DNA of 38,456 nucleotides from Robbsia andropogonis (lineage in GTDB: Bacteria > Pseudomonadota > Gammaproteobacteria > Burkholderiales > Burkholderiaceae): positions 1 to 38,456 of the forward strand of contig NZ_LAQU01000019.1 in NCBI RefSeq assembly GCF_000970345.1. The letters are read 5' to 3'. The position numbers were made by a program, and so were the translations under genes. The notes under the pieces are model-generated. The model saw only the letters and a program-made list of their open reading frames with translations. It searched no databases and was not told where the DNA came from. This document shows, one piece after another, positions 16,888 to 29,825 of this stretch (position 1 is the stretch's first letter; each line of letters starts with the position of its first letter).

Positions 16888-17547
16888 CTAGCGGACCGCG
16901 GAATCGGCCACCACGTCATCCTCGGACAGCCCGAACGGCGCGAGGTCGCCGCGTCCGACGCGCACCAGAATCGGGGCCGGCCCCGTCAGATCGATCACGG
17001 TGGACGGTTGGGCCGCACACGCGCCACCGTCGATGACGAGGTCGATCTGCTTTTCGAGGCGGACGCGAATGGCTTCCGGGTCGTTCAACGGCTGCGTGTC
17101 CGGTGGCAGAATCAACGTCGAGGCAATCAGCGGCTGCCCCAGTGTTTCCAGGACCGCGAGCGTCAACGCGTGCGCCGGGACACGCAACCCGATAGTCTTG
17201 CGCGATGGGTGCGAGAGCCGTCGCGGCACTTCCTTCGTTGCCTGGAGGATGAATGCATAGGGTCCCGGCGTCACGGCCTTCAAGGTGCGATATTGCTGAT
17301 TATCGACGATCGCGAAATTCGATAGTTCGGACAAGTCCCGCACCAACAGGGATAGCAGTGCCCGCTCGTCCAGACCGCGAAGACGTCGGATACGCTCGAC
17401 GGCGGCCCGATCGTCGAGATGGCACGCCAGGGCATAACTGGAATCGGTGGGTAGCGCGATAACACCGCCGTTATTCAGGATTTCCACCGCCTGGCGCACC
17501 AGTCGCGGCTGCGGGTCCACGGGATGCATACGGAAATACTGCGCCAT
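16888..17547 (-). CDS. yciO: YciO family protein (Sua5/TsaC-like fold)
   Basis: The 219-residue product has the YrdC/Sua5 fold that in TsaC makes threonylcarbamoyl-AMP for the tRNA t6A modification. The sequence follows the YciO branch closely: an ALPTDSSYALAC stretch, a LLVRDLSELSNFAIVDN stretch, PGPYAFIL, KEVPRRLSHPSRKTIGLRVP, and a PSTVIDLTG segment near the end. The usual SAN tripeptide of TsaC is replaced by ASTL, as in YciO proteins. Whether YciO has the same activity as TsaC in the cell is unsettled, and annotation pipelines often call it L-threonylcarbamoyladenylate synthase. It starts 12 bases after the PHP gene and is probably cotranscribed with it. Confidence 0.9.
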   Translation of the reverse strand: MAQYFRMHPVDPQPRLVRQAVEILNNGGVIALPTDSSYALACHLDDRAAVERIRRLRGLDERALLSLLVRDLSELSNFAIVDNQQYRTLKAVTPGPYAFILQATKEVPRRLSHPSRKTIGLRVPAHALTLAVLETLGQPLIASTLILPPDTQPLNDPEAIRVRLEKQIDLVIDGGACAAQPSTVIDLTGPAPILVRVGRGDLAPFGLSEDDVVADSAVR

Positions 17548-17559
17548 CGAAACCGCTCC

Positions 17560-18405
17560 TTAAATCCAATCTTTCCACACCGGCACCAGATCCGTCGGCA
17601 GCGGTGGCAAGGTCCCAGGCATGTTGCGGCCATCATCCATGCCGTGGAAGTCCGAACCGCGCGATGCCCGGAAGCCGTATTGCCGAGCCACCCGCGCATA
17701 CGCCACATATTGATCGGGGGTGTGGCTGCCGGTGATGACCTCGATCGCATCGCCGCCACGTTGGCGAAATTCATCAAACAGCGCGGCGAATTCCAGATCC
17801 GTGTACTGATACCGTCCCGGGTGGGCGATGACTGCAGTACCGCCGGCCGCCTGAATCCATGCCATCGCGTCGCCGAGGGAGGCCCAACGATGCGCCACGT
17901 AGCCTGGGCGGCCCTCCGACAAGAAGCGCCTGAAAACATCCGCGGTGTTGGCCGCCACCCCGCGCTCGACCAAAAAGCGCGCGAAATGTGTACGGGAAAT
18001 CAAATCCGGATTCGACACATACCGTAACGCGCCGTCATACGCGCCATCGATCCCCATTGCGGCAAGCTTGTCGCCTATCAAACGCGCACGGGATTGGCGT
18101 CCGCCGCGAATGCTCGTCAGCCCGCGCGCCAAGGTGGGATGCTCGGGGTCCACATTGAGGCCTACGATGTGGAGGGTTCGCTTGGCCCATGTCACCGATA
18201 TTTCCACGCCGCTCACATAGCGAATGCCATGCGCTTCGGCAGCGGCAGCGGCCCGGGCCTGGCCGCCAATTTCATCATGATCGGTCAATGACCACAGTGT
18301 GACGCCTCCTTTCGCAGCCAGCGCGGCGACGTCCTCCGGGGACATCGTGCCGTCCGAAACGGTGGAGTGGCAGTGAAGATCGGCATTGACGAAGTAAGCA
18401 TTCAT
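17560..18405 (-). CDS. PHP-domain phosphatase, RNase AM / nucleoside-3',5'-bisphosphatase type
   Basis: The 281-residue protein is a PHP (polymerase and histidinol phosphatase) metalloenzyme of the YciV/TrpH branch, whose characterised members remove the 3'-phosphate of nucleoside 3',5'-bisphosphates and trim RNA 5' ends. Metal-binding motifs are visible in order: DLHCHSTVSDGT near the N-terminus, LTDHDEIGG, GVEIS, the VIAHPGRY histidine in the middle, and GSDFHG near the C-terminus. In E. coli yciV and yciO are neighbours, and here the same pair lies in the same order with a 12-base gap. The gene starts 4 bases after the DUF455 stop. Confidence 0.93.
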   Translation of the reverse strand: MNAYFVNADLHCHSTVSDGTMSPEDVAALAAKGGVTLWSLTDHDEIGGQARAAAAAEAHGIRYVSGVEISVTWAKRTLHIVGLNVDPEHPTLARGLTSIRGGRQSRARLIGDKLAAMGIDGAYDGALRYVSNPDLISRTHFARFLVERGVAANTADVFRRFLSEGRPGYVAHRWASLGDAMAWIQAAGGTAVIAHPGRYQYTDLEFAALFDEFRQRGGDAIEVITGSHTPDQYVAYARVARQYGFRASRGSDFHGMDDGRNMPGTLPPLPTDLVPVWKDWI

Positions 18406-18409
18406 TGCA

Positions 18410-19291
18410 TCATTTTATCGCAGACTCGCCGCCTGCCTCGGCCATCTGTGTCAGTGCCGCGATTTCGGCGTCGTCGAAACCCGCAGCCTTTCGCGCAGCG
18501 ATATTGAAAGGACCGTGTTGCCGCGGCGCCCGGTAATCCCGGGCCAGCACGGCGTAGTAACCCACGGGGTCCCTTCCGCTACGGGTACACAGCCAACGGT
18601 ACCAGCGGTTACCGATGGCGACGTGGCCGACCTCATCGCGCAAGATGATGTCGAGGATGCCGGCAGCAACCGTATCGCCTGCCGCGGCCAGTTTGGCGCG
18701 TATCGGCGGCGCCGCATCCAGCCCGCGGGCTTCAAGCGTGCGCGGCACTAGCGCCATGCGCGCCAGCACATCGTCTTTCGTCCGCAAGGCCATCTCCCAC
18801 AAGCCGTCGTGCGCGGGATATGCGCCATAGGCGCTGCCCAGGTACGCCAGATGGTCCGCCAGCAACGTGAAGTGATAGCCTTCCTCCGCGGCCACCTTGA
18901 TCCAGTCCCGATAGAAATCAAGAGGCATGCCATCGAATCGCGCTACCGCATCCAGCGCCAGGTTGATCGCATTGAATTCGATATGTGCAATTGCATGCAG
19001 CATCACGCAACGGCCCTCAAGCGTGGCGACATTCCTGCGCGCCAGATCGCGAGGATCGACAAGTCGCGGATGCACGGGACGGCCCGGCACGTCCGGCGGC
19101 GGATGCACACCACTGTCGGTCGCCATGTCGTTGCCGGCCTTGGCGCCGCTTTCCGGGGTGGCCGTGGATAAGCCGTCCTGCAACGCTCGCGCCATTGCCG
19201 CTTTTTCTCTCGGCGCTTCCACGAGCAGCGCGTCCCGGGCCGCCCATCGTAATCGCGAAAGCGCATGCGCCGTCATCAGCCGTGACTTCAT
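18410..19291 (-). CDS. DUF455 ferritin-like protein
   Basis: The 293-residue product belongs to the DUF455 family (COG2833), a helical ferritin-like group of unknown function. Putative metal ligands are in HAIAHIEFNAINLALD, in EEGYHFTLL and in DEVGHVAIGNRW, consistent with a di-iron centre in a four-helix bundle. The start is ATG 19291, preceded by AAGGA 9 bases upstream; the frame stays open to 19402, but the extra part is unlike the family. A low-complexity stretch of about 40 residues (about 35-80) separates the N-terminal helix from the core. It heads the DUF455-PHP-yciO operon. Confidence 0.88.
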   Translation of the reverse strand: MKSRLMTAHALSRLRWAARDALLVEAPREKAAMARALQDGLSTATPESGAKAGNDMATDSGVHPPPDVPGRPVHPRLVDPRDLARRNVATLEGRCVMLHAIAHIEFNAINLALDAVARFDGMPLDFYRDWIKVAAEEGYHFTLLADHLAYLGSAYGAYPAHDGLWEMALRTKDDVLARMALVPRTLEARGLDAAPPIRAKLAAAGDTVAAGILDIILRDEVGHVAIGNRWYRWLCTRSGRDPVGYYAVLARDYRAPRQHGPFNIAARKAAGFDDAEIAALTQMAEAGGESAIK

Positions 19292-19621
19292 TTCACTGCT
19301 TCCTTTTTTTACCGCCCCCATCCAGTACCCGGGCCGTGTAGTCAACGGGACTGCCGTTACAGTCGGATACAATAGCGGATATACGCGCCCACGGTCCGCC
19401 ACCCGCCATTATCTATCCCGCGCGGTGGTTGTAGAAAGTCGACGCGAACGTCATTCGCGGCGCCCGTGGTCTCATAACCGCGGCGTCGGCGCTTGATACC
19501 CGGCGATGCGACCCCATTTCATAGGGCATCCGGCCTCATGTCTCCGTGGGTGCGTGTCGGCCCAAGCATGGCCCCGCCCTATCCCTTTGCCCGACGCGCT
19601 TCCACGCGGCCAGGAGACAAC
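19292..19621. other. Divergent intergenic region
   Basis: These 330 bases separate the divergent DUF455 and gamma-carbonic anhydrase genes and should hold both promoters. On the plus strand TACAAT at 19368-19373 could be a -10 box, though no good -35 is seen. The frame of the downstream gene stays open back to 19493, but the extra codons do not resemble its family. Confidence 0.4.
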
Positions 19622-20146
19622 GTGACGATTTACCGCCTAGGGGAATATGTCCCTATTATCGATGAAACTGCTTTTGTTGCGCCCGGCGCTACCGTGATCG
19701 GGCGGGTGACGCTGGGCCCCGGCGTCAGTGTATGGCCGGGCGCGGTGCTACGCGGCGATAACGACGTCATTGAAGTGGGCGAAGGCAGCAATATCCAGGA
19801 TGGATCGGTGCTGCATGTGGATGCGGGCCATCCGATGCGCATTGGTCGCGGTGTGACCATCGGGCATCAAGTGACGTTGCATGGCTGCACGATCGAGGAC
19901 AATGCGTTGATCGGCATTCAATCCGTCATTTTGAATGATGCGGTAATCGGACCGGATACGCTGGTCGGCGCCGGAGCGTTGGTCACGGAAGGCAAGCACT
20001 TCGGACCAGGTGTCATGGTGCTGGGATCACCGGCCAAGGTCGTGAGGACGTTACGCCCGGAGGAAATAGAGAAACTACGCGACAGCGCGCGAAGTTATGC
20101 CGCACGCTGTGCGTTTTACAAGGAAAACCTGGCCCGTGTGGGGTAA
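19622..20146 (+). CDS. Gamma-carbonic anhydrase family protein (YrdA/PaaY-like)
   Basis: The 174 residues form a left-handed beta-helix built from hexapeptide repeats, running from about residue 15 to 140 (FVAPGATVIGRVTLGPGVSVWPGAVLRGD and onward, given here in part). The histidines that bind zinc in the gamma class are present in SVLHVD, GHQVTLHG and nearby. Many homologues of this bacterial group bind metal but have weak or untested activity. GTG 19622 is chosen because AGGAG stands 5 bases upstream and the length is then exactly typical. hslO starts 27 bases after the stop, so the two may be cotranscribed. Confidence 0.93.
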   Translation: MTIYRLGEYVPIIDETAFVAPGATVIGRVTLGPGVSVWPGAVLRGDNDVIEVGEGSNIQDGSVLHVDAGHPMRIGRGVTIGHQVTLHGCTIEDNALIGIQSVILNDAVIGPDTLVGAGALVTEGKHFGPGVMVLGSPAKVVRTLRPEEIEKLRDSARSYAARCAFYKENLARVG

Positions 20147-20173
20147 GGTTTGAACACTGCAGGTACATCGGCA

Positions 20174-21112
20174 ATGAATGATCAGTTAGAACGCTTCATG
20201 TTCGAGGCGGGACCCGTTCGAGGCGAATACGTCTCATTGAAAAAGACGTGGCGCGACGTGCTCGACCGCCGCGACTACCCAGCGCCAGTGCGGGCGATGC
20301 TTGGCGAGATGATGGCGGCATCGGCCCTGCTATCGGCCAACCTCAAATTCGACGGCGCGCTCGTCATGCAGATCCACGGCGATGGCCCGGTGAAAATGCT
20401 CGTGGTCCAATGTAATTCGGATTTGTCGATGCGCGCCACCGCGAAACTGGCAGTCGACGTGACGTCTTTGCCAGAGAACGCGACCATGACGGAACTCGTC
20501 AATCTCAACGGGCAGGGACGATGCGCGATCACATTGGACCCGCGCGAAAAACTGCCGGGACAGCAGCCCTACCAAGGCATCGTTCCGCTATCCGATGACG
20601 ATGGGCCGATCACCAGCATCGGCGGCGCGCTCGAATACTACATGCAGCACTCGGAACAGCTGGATACGCGGCTTTGGCTTGCTGCCGACAGCGAACGCGC
20701 GGTAGGCGTTCTGTTGCAAAAGATGCCGGGTACCGGCGGGCATGCATTGGCCAGCGACGATGGCGATACCTGGGACCGCGTCTGCGCGCTCGCCGGCACG
20801 CTGAAACAGGATGAGATGCTGTCGACCGAGGGCGACACACTGATGCATCGCCTGTTCTGGGAAGAACGGCGCGCGCATGCGGACAGCCAGCCAACGCGCT
20901 TCGCCTGCGGTTGTTCACGCGAAAAAGTCGGCGGGATGCTAACCATGCTCGGACGCGCCGAGGTGGACGATATCCTCGACGAAACCGGCGAAGTCGAGGT
21001 CCATTGCGAATTTTGCAATGAGCGCTACGTATTCGATCGCGTCGATGCCGTGCAATTATTCACGGCCCCGATACCTGGCGACGTGTCGCCCGCGCCGGAA
21101 CAACGCCACTGA
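20174..21112 (+). CDS. hslO: Redox-regulated chaperone Hsp33
   Basis: Hsp33 is a cytoplasmic holdase switched on by oxidation, which releases zinc and unfolds its C-terminal switch. The four zinc-binding cysteines are Cys245, Cys247, Cys278 and Cys281 (CGC, then CEFC). The N-terminal MNDQLERFMFEAGPVRGEYV is typical, fixing the ATG at 20174; a TTG at 20150 is in frame but less like the family. The 312 residues compare with 292 in E. coli. The gene follows the gamma-carbonic anhydrase closely. Confidence 0.96.
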   Translation: MNDQLERFMFEAGPVRGEYVSLKKTWRDVLDRRDYPAPVRAMLGEMMAASALLSANLKFDGALVMQIHGDGPVKMLVVQCNSDLSMRATAKLAVDVTSLPENATMTELVNLNGQGRCAITLDPREKLPGQQPYQGIVPLSDDDGPITSIGGALEYYMQHSEQLDTRLWLAADSERAVGVLLQKMPGTGGHALASDDGDTWDRVCALAGTLKQDEMLSTEGDTLMHRLFWEERRAHADSQPTRFACGCSREKVGGMLTMLGRAEVDDILDETGEVEVHCEFCNERYVFDRVDAVQLFTAPIPGDVSPAPEQRH

Positions 21113-21173
21113 TGTGCGCTGTACCGCCGGCGTGACGCTGGCGGATTTAATCCGCACCACCGGAGAAATCATC

Positions 21174-21647
21174 ATGCCCGTCACTTCCCGGCAGAATCGG
21201 CCAGGAACGCGCAAGCAATCGATTGCACACCTAATGATATCCGCCTGCATCTGGCGGGCGTTCACGCGACGGTATACGTGCGCGTTGATGCTGCCCTGCT
21301 GTTCCGCGCTATTGCTTGGCGCATGCACCACGCCTCCAGCCGGCGCCCGAATCACCGCCCCTGCAGGTACGATACTGAGCCGCTTGCCGCCCGGAACGCC
21401 AGGTGCCGCAACCTTCACGCCGGAGCGGGAGCCAAGCGCGGAAGAAAAAGCACGGCGCTATGACGAACTGGATCGGCAAGCACTACGTGAACAGGACGAG
21501 GTGTTCCGCGCCGAAGAAGCCGCCGCGATTGCTGCCGCCGCGGCGCGTCGCAACAATGTCTATGCAACGCCCTATTACGGCGGCTATGGTGGCTACGGCG
21601 GTTGGAACGGGTGGGGCGGGGGAAATGGCTGGGGATGGGGATGGTAG
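21174..21647 (+). CDS. Putative lipoprotein with Gly/Tyr/Trp-rich tail
   Basis: I do not recognise a family. The 157-residue product starts at ATG 21174, which has GGAG 8 bases upstream. A lipobox-like LGAC at Cys51 follows a hydrophobic stretch, but the preceding N-region of about 38 residues is unusually long; Met39 would give a more normal signal peptide, though without a ribosome binding site that I can see. After a Pro/Ala-rich part comes a charged helical segment (residues about 85-120, rich in Glu, Arg and Ala). The last 25 residues are almost only Gly, Tyr, Trp and Asn (GGYGGYGGWNGWGGG). The tail could stick to surfaces or polymers, but that is speculation. The gene follows hslO by 61 bases. 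Confidence 0.7.
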   Translation: MPVTSRQNRPGTRKQSIAHLMISACIWRAFTRRYTCALMLPCCSALLLGACTTPPAGARITAPAGTILSRLPPGTPGAATFTPEREPSAEEKARRYDELDRQALREQDEVFRAEEAAAIAAAAARRNNVYATPYYGGYGGYGGWNGWGGGNGWGWGW

Positions 21648-21725
21648 CGCGTCACCATGACAGGCCCTTTGCCCATGCAAGGCGTGTGTAGCACGCATGG
21701 GCTCAAGGCATGACATTACGCATCA

Positions 21726-22181
21726 TCAATCATGACGGCTGCGACGCTTTTCAACGGCATCCTTGCGTCGGGCCGCCTCATCCGCGAGGCGCTTGGTCTG
21801 CGCACGGCCACGGGCCGGCGGCTCCGGCACGACGGAAAGCGGTGTCGTCGACATCACGCCCCGCGTCGACAAATCGGATTGCGTGTTCTGTGGCAATTTC
21901 ATCTGCTCGGCTGGCGAAACGAATTGAACGAAGACCTCGTCCTGCTTGATCATCCCCAACTCATAGCGCGCGCGCTCTTCCACAGCCGCCGTACCATGCT
22001 GCAGGTCGTCGACTTCGCCGGCAAGACGATCATTCCGATCCTTTGCATCGGCATTTTTCTGCAGTTGGTTTGCAAGCTGCTGCTGCAGATCATGCACGCG
22101 CAGCCACCCGCCCGAACCCCACCACAGCGGATATTGGACCAGCACCAGCAGCGCGATCAAAACGACGGTAACGAGCCGCAT
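21726..22181 (-). CDS. ftsB: Cell division protein FtsB
   Basis: FtsB is a small bitopic inner-membrane protein that forms a complex with FtsL and FtsQ at the division site. The 151 residues show one membrane helix at about 3-22 ([19 protein letters not shown]). A periplasmic coiled coil follows at about 28-70 ([19 protein letters not shown] onward), then the conserved [20 protein letters not shown] stretch. E. coli FtsB is 103 residues; the extra 45 residues at the C-terminus are Pro- and Arg-rich and look disordered. It lies downstream of eno, as in many proteobacteria. Confidence 0.93.
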   Translation of the reverse strand: MRLVTVVLIALLVLVQYPLWWGSGGWLRVHDLQQQLANQLQKNADAKDRNDRLAGEVDDLQHGTAAVEERARYELGMIKQDEVFVQFVSPAEQMKLPQNTQSDLSTRGVMSTTPLSVVPEPPARGRAQTKRLADEAARRKDAVEKRRSRHD

Positions 22182-22260
22182 ACTCTATTTTCTGAATCCC
22201 GGCGGGCATACCCGTACCGTGATAGCCAATCCAATTTATTGAGATACCGCTTAAGCAGAC

Positions 22261-22302
22261 GCCGGCGAGCCCCCCCGCCAAAAGACAGAAGCACTCGCCG
22301 GC
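22261..22302. repeat. 9-bp inverted repeat between eno and ftsB
   Basis: GCCGGCGAG at 22261-22269 pairs perfectly with CTCGCCGGC at 22294-22302, with a 24-base loop. It lies in the eno-ftsB gap. There is no T run, so it may act as an RNA-processing or stability hairpin in the joint transcript rather than a terminator. Confidence 0.45.
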
Positions 22303-22321
22303 GCAATGCACCTGCAGGGCG

Positions 22322-22346
22322 GGACGCGCAATGATGCCGCGCGTCC
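22322..22346. repeat. 8-bp hairpin just after eno
   Basis: GGACGCGC at 22322-22329 pairs perfectly with GCGCGTCC at 22339-22346 across a 9-base loop, starting 11 bases after the eno stop on the minus strand. No T run follows, so it is a weak terminator at best and could protect the eno mRNA 3' end. Confidence 0.45.
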
Positions 22347-22356
22347 GTGCTAAGGC

Positions 22357-23664
<1,308 letters not shown>

Positions 23665-23811
23665 TCAAATAGAAACCGCTTGCGATCCCGTCGACATCGG
23701 TCGACGGCCGCGCTACAACACGCGCCGCGGGTAACGCGCTTACCCAACTCGCCACGCCGCGCCTGTTGCGCAATTCATGTTGCTACCGTTTCTACCGCCG
23801 CCGCACGGCCC

Positions 23812-26739
<2,928 letters not shown>

Positions 26740-26850
26740 ATGATCGTCACGAACCCAGCCATGATGGCTTTCCTACTTTGGAAACTCGTATTGGTCATTG
26801 CCGGTATCGGCAGCGTCCTGCTGTTTGGCACGCCTCCCATGGGCAATTGA
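26740..26850 (+). CDS. 36-residue putative membrane peptide
   Basis: A short frame encodes 36 residues from ATG 26740 to TGA 26848-26850. A near-perfect Shine-Dalgarno GGAGG at 26729-26733 lies 6 bases before the ATG. The peptide starts MIVTNPAMM, has one hydrophobic segment from about residue 9 to 30 (AFLLWKLVLVIAGIGSVLLF, with a single lysine at 15), and ends GTPPMGN. This fits a single-helix inner-membrane peptide. It lies between the divergent pyrG and the convergent comEC, so it is its own unit. The function is unknown; many such peptides adjust a larger membrane protein. Confidence 0.7.
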   Translation: MIVTNPAMMAFLLWKLVLVIAGIGSVLLFGTPPMGN

Positions 26851-26876
26851 GCGTCAGACCTGCCATACCGGCCCGC

Positions 26877-29789
26877 TCAATCGGACATATTTGTCATCCA
26901 GTATCGACGCCTGTGATATCGCAGTGTCTCAACCGTCATATCGGCGTTGCGGCTGATAAACCGCACTGCGCCGTCGGTATCGCTGCGATGCGTCATAACG
27001 CCACGCTCGGTGTAGCGCGGCACGACCCCCGTGGACGGATGACGATGCCGATTGCGAAAGCCCATCTGAAACACGACGTGGCGTGGCGCCACAGCCTGGA
27101 TGAACGGCGATGTCGACGACGTGGCGCTGCCGTGATGCGGTGCCAATAGCACGTCCGCGCGTAAGGGGATACGGGCTTTGCGCAGTGCCTCTTCCTGTGG
27201 CGCTTCGATGTCCCCTGCGAGCAGCACCGCGTGCACGCCGTTTGATATCCGCAACACGCAACTGACGTGATTCGGCGGCGCACGGCGCAGCGGGTCCAGC
27301 GGCCATACGGTGTCGAATCGCACGCCGTCCCACGACCATGTGTCGCCCGCGCGGCATCGCCGTCGGACAGTGCCCCGCGCGCCGGCAATGCGCCAAAGCG
27401 GCGGCAACGACGCTGCATGACGGCCCTCGCCCGCTGCGGCGCGCACCGGCAACGGCCAGGACGCCAGCAAATGGCGCACCGGAATGTGCGCCATGACGGA
27501 CAGCGCGCCGCCGTAGTGGTCATCGTGCGGGTGGCTGATGACGAGGGCGTCGAGCGTCCATACGCCTTCTCGCCGCAACGACGGCACGATGACCTGCGAT
27601 CCCGCATCGCCGCTCGCGCCATAGGGCGGACCGGTATCGTACAAAAGCCGATGACGCTGCGTTTCGACGAGTACCGCATTGCCCTGACCAATGTCGTACA
27701 TCGTGATGCGAAACCCGCCTGCCGGAAGCAATGCGGGCCGGTAGAGAAACAGCGGAAGACATAGCAGAGATGCAATAACCCGCTGCGCCGGCCAAGCACC
27801 ACGCGGCGCAAGCAAGAGCAAGACGCCAATGCATGCGCACGTGAGCGCCAGCGGGCTCGGCGCGGGCACCCGGATCGTGTCCGCAACGCCAAGCGCGGAC
27901 GACACCGCTGAAGCGCACGCAATCAACCAGCCAAGGCCCTGGTGCAGCCACGCGACGGCACCGTGAGCGACGTGCCATGCCATCGCATCGAGTGGCGCGG
28001 GCAACACCAGGCCGCAGAAAACCGCTGGCACCGCGATAAAGCTCACCCAAGGTATGGCCAGCAGATTCGCAATCGGGCTGATCGGCGAGGTTTCACCGAA
28101 CCAGACCAGTGTCGCCGGCGCCAGCGCCAGCGACAAGGCCAATTGGAGCCGGCATGTCATCCACACCCCGCACCACAGCCTTGCGGGACATGCACGCCAT
28201 GGCGGCCGAGACCACGCGGATTGCGGTGGCCGAATGAACGCAACGTCGCCGGCACGCTCGCGCGCATCCCCGCCGCTCGACGGTTTACCGTTCGTGCACG
28301 CGGTGGCCATCACCCCGACCTGTTCCGAACGCGGTGGCGCAAGCGGGCGCCACTCACCGGGATGATGAGGCATCGTGAACCGGCGTCCGTTGACATCATG
28401 GTCATCCGGCACCCGATTCCGGTTGATGCCCTCCCTACCTGGCGGGCGCACTGGCCGGGGCATGGCCGCTGCCAGATACAGAATGGCCCCGACAGCACCG
28501 AACGACAGCCAGCCGCCCGCCGACTGCATGGCCCACGGATCGACCAACACCACCAGCCACAATGCCAGGCACCACATCACCGTTGCCCCTACGCGACGTC
28601 CGTCGAGGCCGCATACACAATATGCCGTCAGCATCCAGAAAGCGCGTTGGGCGGGGATCCCGAAGCCGGACAACGCGACGAACGCACCGGCGGCTACCAG
28701 ACTCACCAGACCCACGAGGCGTTGTCGCGGCACGATCAGCAGCAACCGCGTCATGCAACGGCGGCGCAGCAACACGGCCGCTCCCCAGGCTGCGCAACCT
28801 GCGGCCAATCCGATATGCAGGCCCGATACCGCGACGAGATGATTGGTGCCGGTACGGGTGAAACGCGTCCAGTCATCGGCGGCAATCGCAGACTGCAGTC
28901 CGAGCGCCAGCGCGGATATCACACCGCGATGCGGCATGCCGCCGAGTACTGTTTCAATCCGATCGTCGATGCGGGAGCGAACCCGCTCGACCGCGGGGCG
29001 CAGTTGCCAGATACCGCCGAAAACGCCATCGCCGGCGCGCCGCGCCGCTTGCTTTACGTGAAGCGGTGCCGCCGAGCGCGCATATCCGGTCGCGCGTATT
29101 CCACGCTGGAATAAAACCGCCTCGCGCATCGGCATACCGAAATTCGCCGCCCCATGCGGTCGCTGCAACCGCGCGACTACCCGCCAGACTTGCCCGGCTT
29201 GGGGCACGGCCGCCTTTGCCGCGGACGTCCCGATCCGTAGTTGTACCAGCCCGACAAACTGGTCGCGCTTTCTCTCGTCATTCCCCTCCCCGGCGGCCCC
29301 ACGGGCGAGAAGCGCGGTCGAGTGTGTCCCCGCTTGCGCGCGGGGCACACCCGTCGCCGACATCGCGTGCAAGACGCTCAATGTCACACGCCATTCGGAC
29401 GACGCAGGCATCTTGTCAATCGGTCGATTCGGCCATGTCGAGGCAGTGGGAACACGCACCGGCATCGTCTCGATTCGGCCGATTAGCACAACATCGCGTC
29501 CCTCCCACGCGGTGGGCCACACCGCCACCATATGTCGATGTGCCCGCCACGCCGCCCAGTCATAGCCCGCCAGGCCGGCTGCGACCACCAGCAATCCACA
29601 GCGGACATAGGGCACGGCCCGCACTGCGTACACCGGGGACCTGAAATACACTGCACCCAATACATGACGACACACCAGCAGCAGCGCACCGGTGATGGCC
29701 ACGCAACCCATCGCCATGACCTCCGGCAGTTGCATCGCGCGGTGCAGCCACCACGCGCCCGCGGCGAAGCCCAGTGCAATCGATCGCAT
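26877..29789 (-). CDS. comEC: DNA internalisation competence protein ComEC/Rec2
   Basis: ComEC/Rec2 forms the inner-membrane channel for single-stranded DNA uptake in natural transformation. The 970 residues contain an N-terminal membrane and DUF4131-like part (to about residue 280) and a central Competence domain of many helices starting near the TNHLVAVSGLHIGLAAG motif. The C-terminal MBL-fold domain (from about residue 690) has VISHPHDDHYGG as the metal site. A long hydrophilic Arg/Pro-rich insert (roughly bases 28200-28460) interrupts the central membrane domain. The ATG is 36 bases after tatD. Whether the strain is competent cannot be said from this gene alone. Confidence 0.95.
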   Translation of the reverse strand: MRSIALGFAAGAWWLHRAMQLPEVMAMGCVAITGALLLVCRHVLGAVYFRSPVYAVRAVPYVRCGLLVVAAGLAGYDWAAWRAHRHMVAVWPTAWEGRDVVLIGRIETMPVRVPTASTWPNRPIDKMPASSEWRVTLSVLHAMSATGVPRAQAGTHSTALLARGAAGEGNDERKRDQFVGLVQLRIGTSAAKAAVPQAGQVWRVVARLQRPHGAANFGMPMREAVLFQRGIRATGYARSAAPLHVKQAARRAGDGVFGGIWQLRPAVERVRSRIDDRIETVLGGMPHRGVISALALGLQSAIAADDWTRFTRTGTNHLVAVSGLHIGLAAGCAAWGAAVLLRRRCMTRLLLIVPRQRLVGLVSLVAAGAFVALSGFGIPAQRAFWMLTAYCVCGLDGRRVGATVMWCLALWLVVLVDPWAMQSAGGWLSFGAVGAILYLAAAMPRPVRPPGREGINRNRVPDDHDVNGRRFTMPHHPGEWRPLAPPRSEQVGVMATACTNGKPSSGGDARERAGDVAFIRPPQSAWSRPPWRACPARLWCGVWMTCRLQLALSLALAPATLVWFGETSPISPIANLLAIPWVSFIAVPAVFCGLVLPAPLDAMAWHVAHGAVAWLHQGLGWLIACASAVSSALGVADTIRVPAPSPLALTCACIGVLLLLAPRGAWPAQRVIASLLCLPLFLYRPALLPAGGFRITMYDIGQGNAVLVETQRHRLLYDTGPPYGASGDAGSQVIVPSLRREGVWTLDALVISHPHDDHYGGALSVMAHIPVRHLLASWPLPVRAAAGEGRHAASLPPLWRIAGARGTVRRRCRAGDTWSWDGVRFDTVWPLDPLRRAPPNHVSCVLRISNGVHAVLLAGDIEAPQEEALRKARIPLRADVLLAPHHGSATSSTSPFIQAVAPRHVVFQMGFRNRHRHPSTGVVPRYTERGVMTHRSDTDGAVRFISRNADMTVETLRYHRRRYWMTNMSD

Positions 29790-29825
29790 CCCACCTCACC
29801 GCATCGCCTATGACGTTGCGATCGA

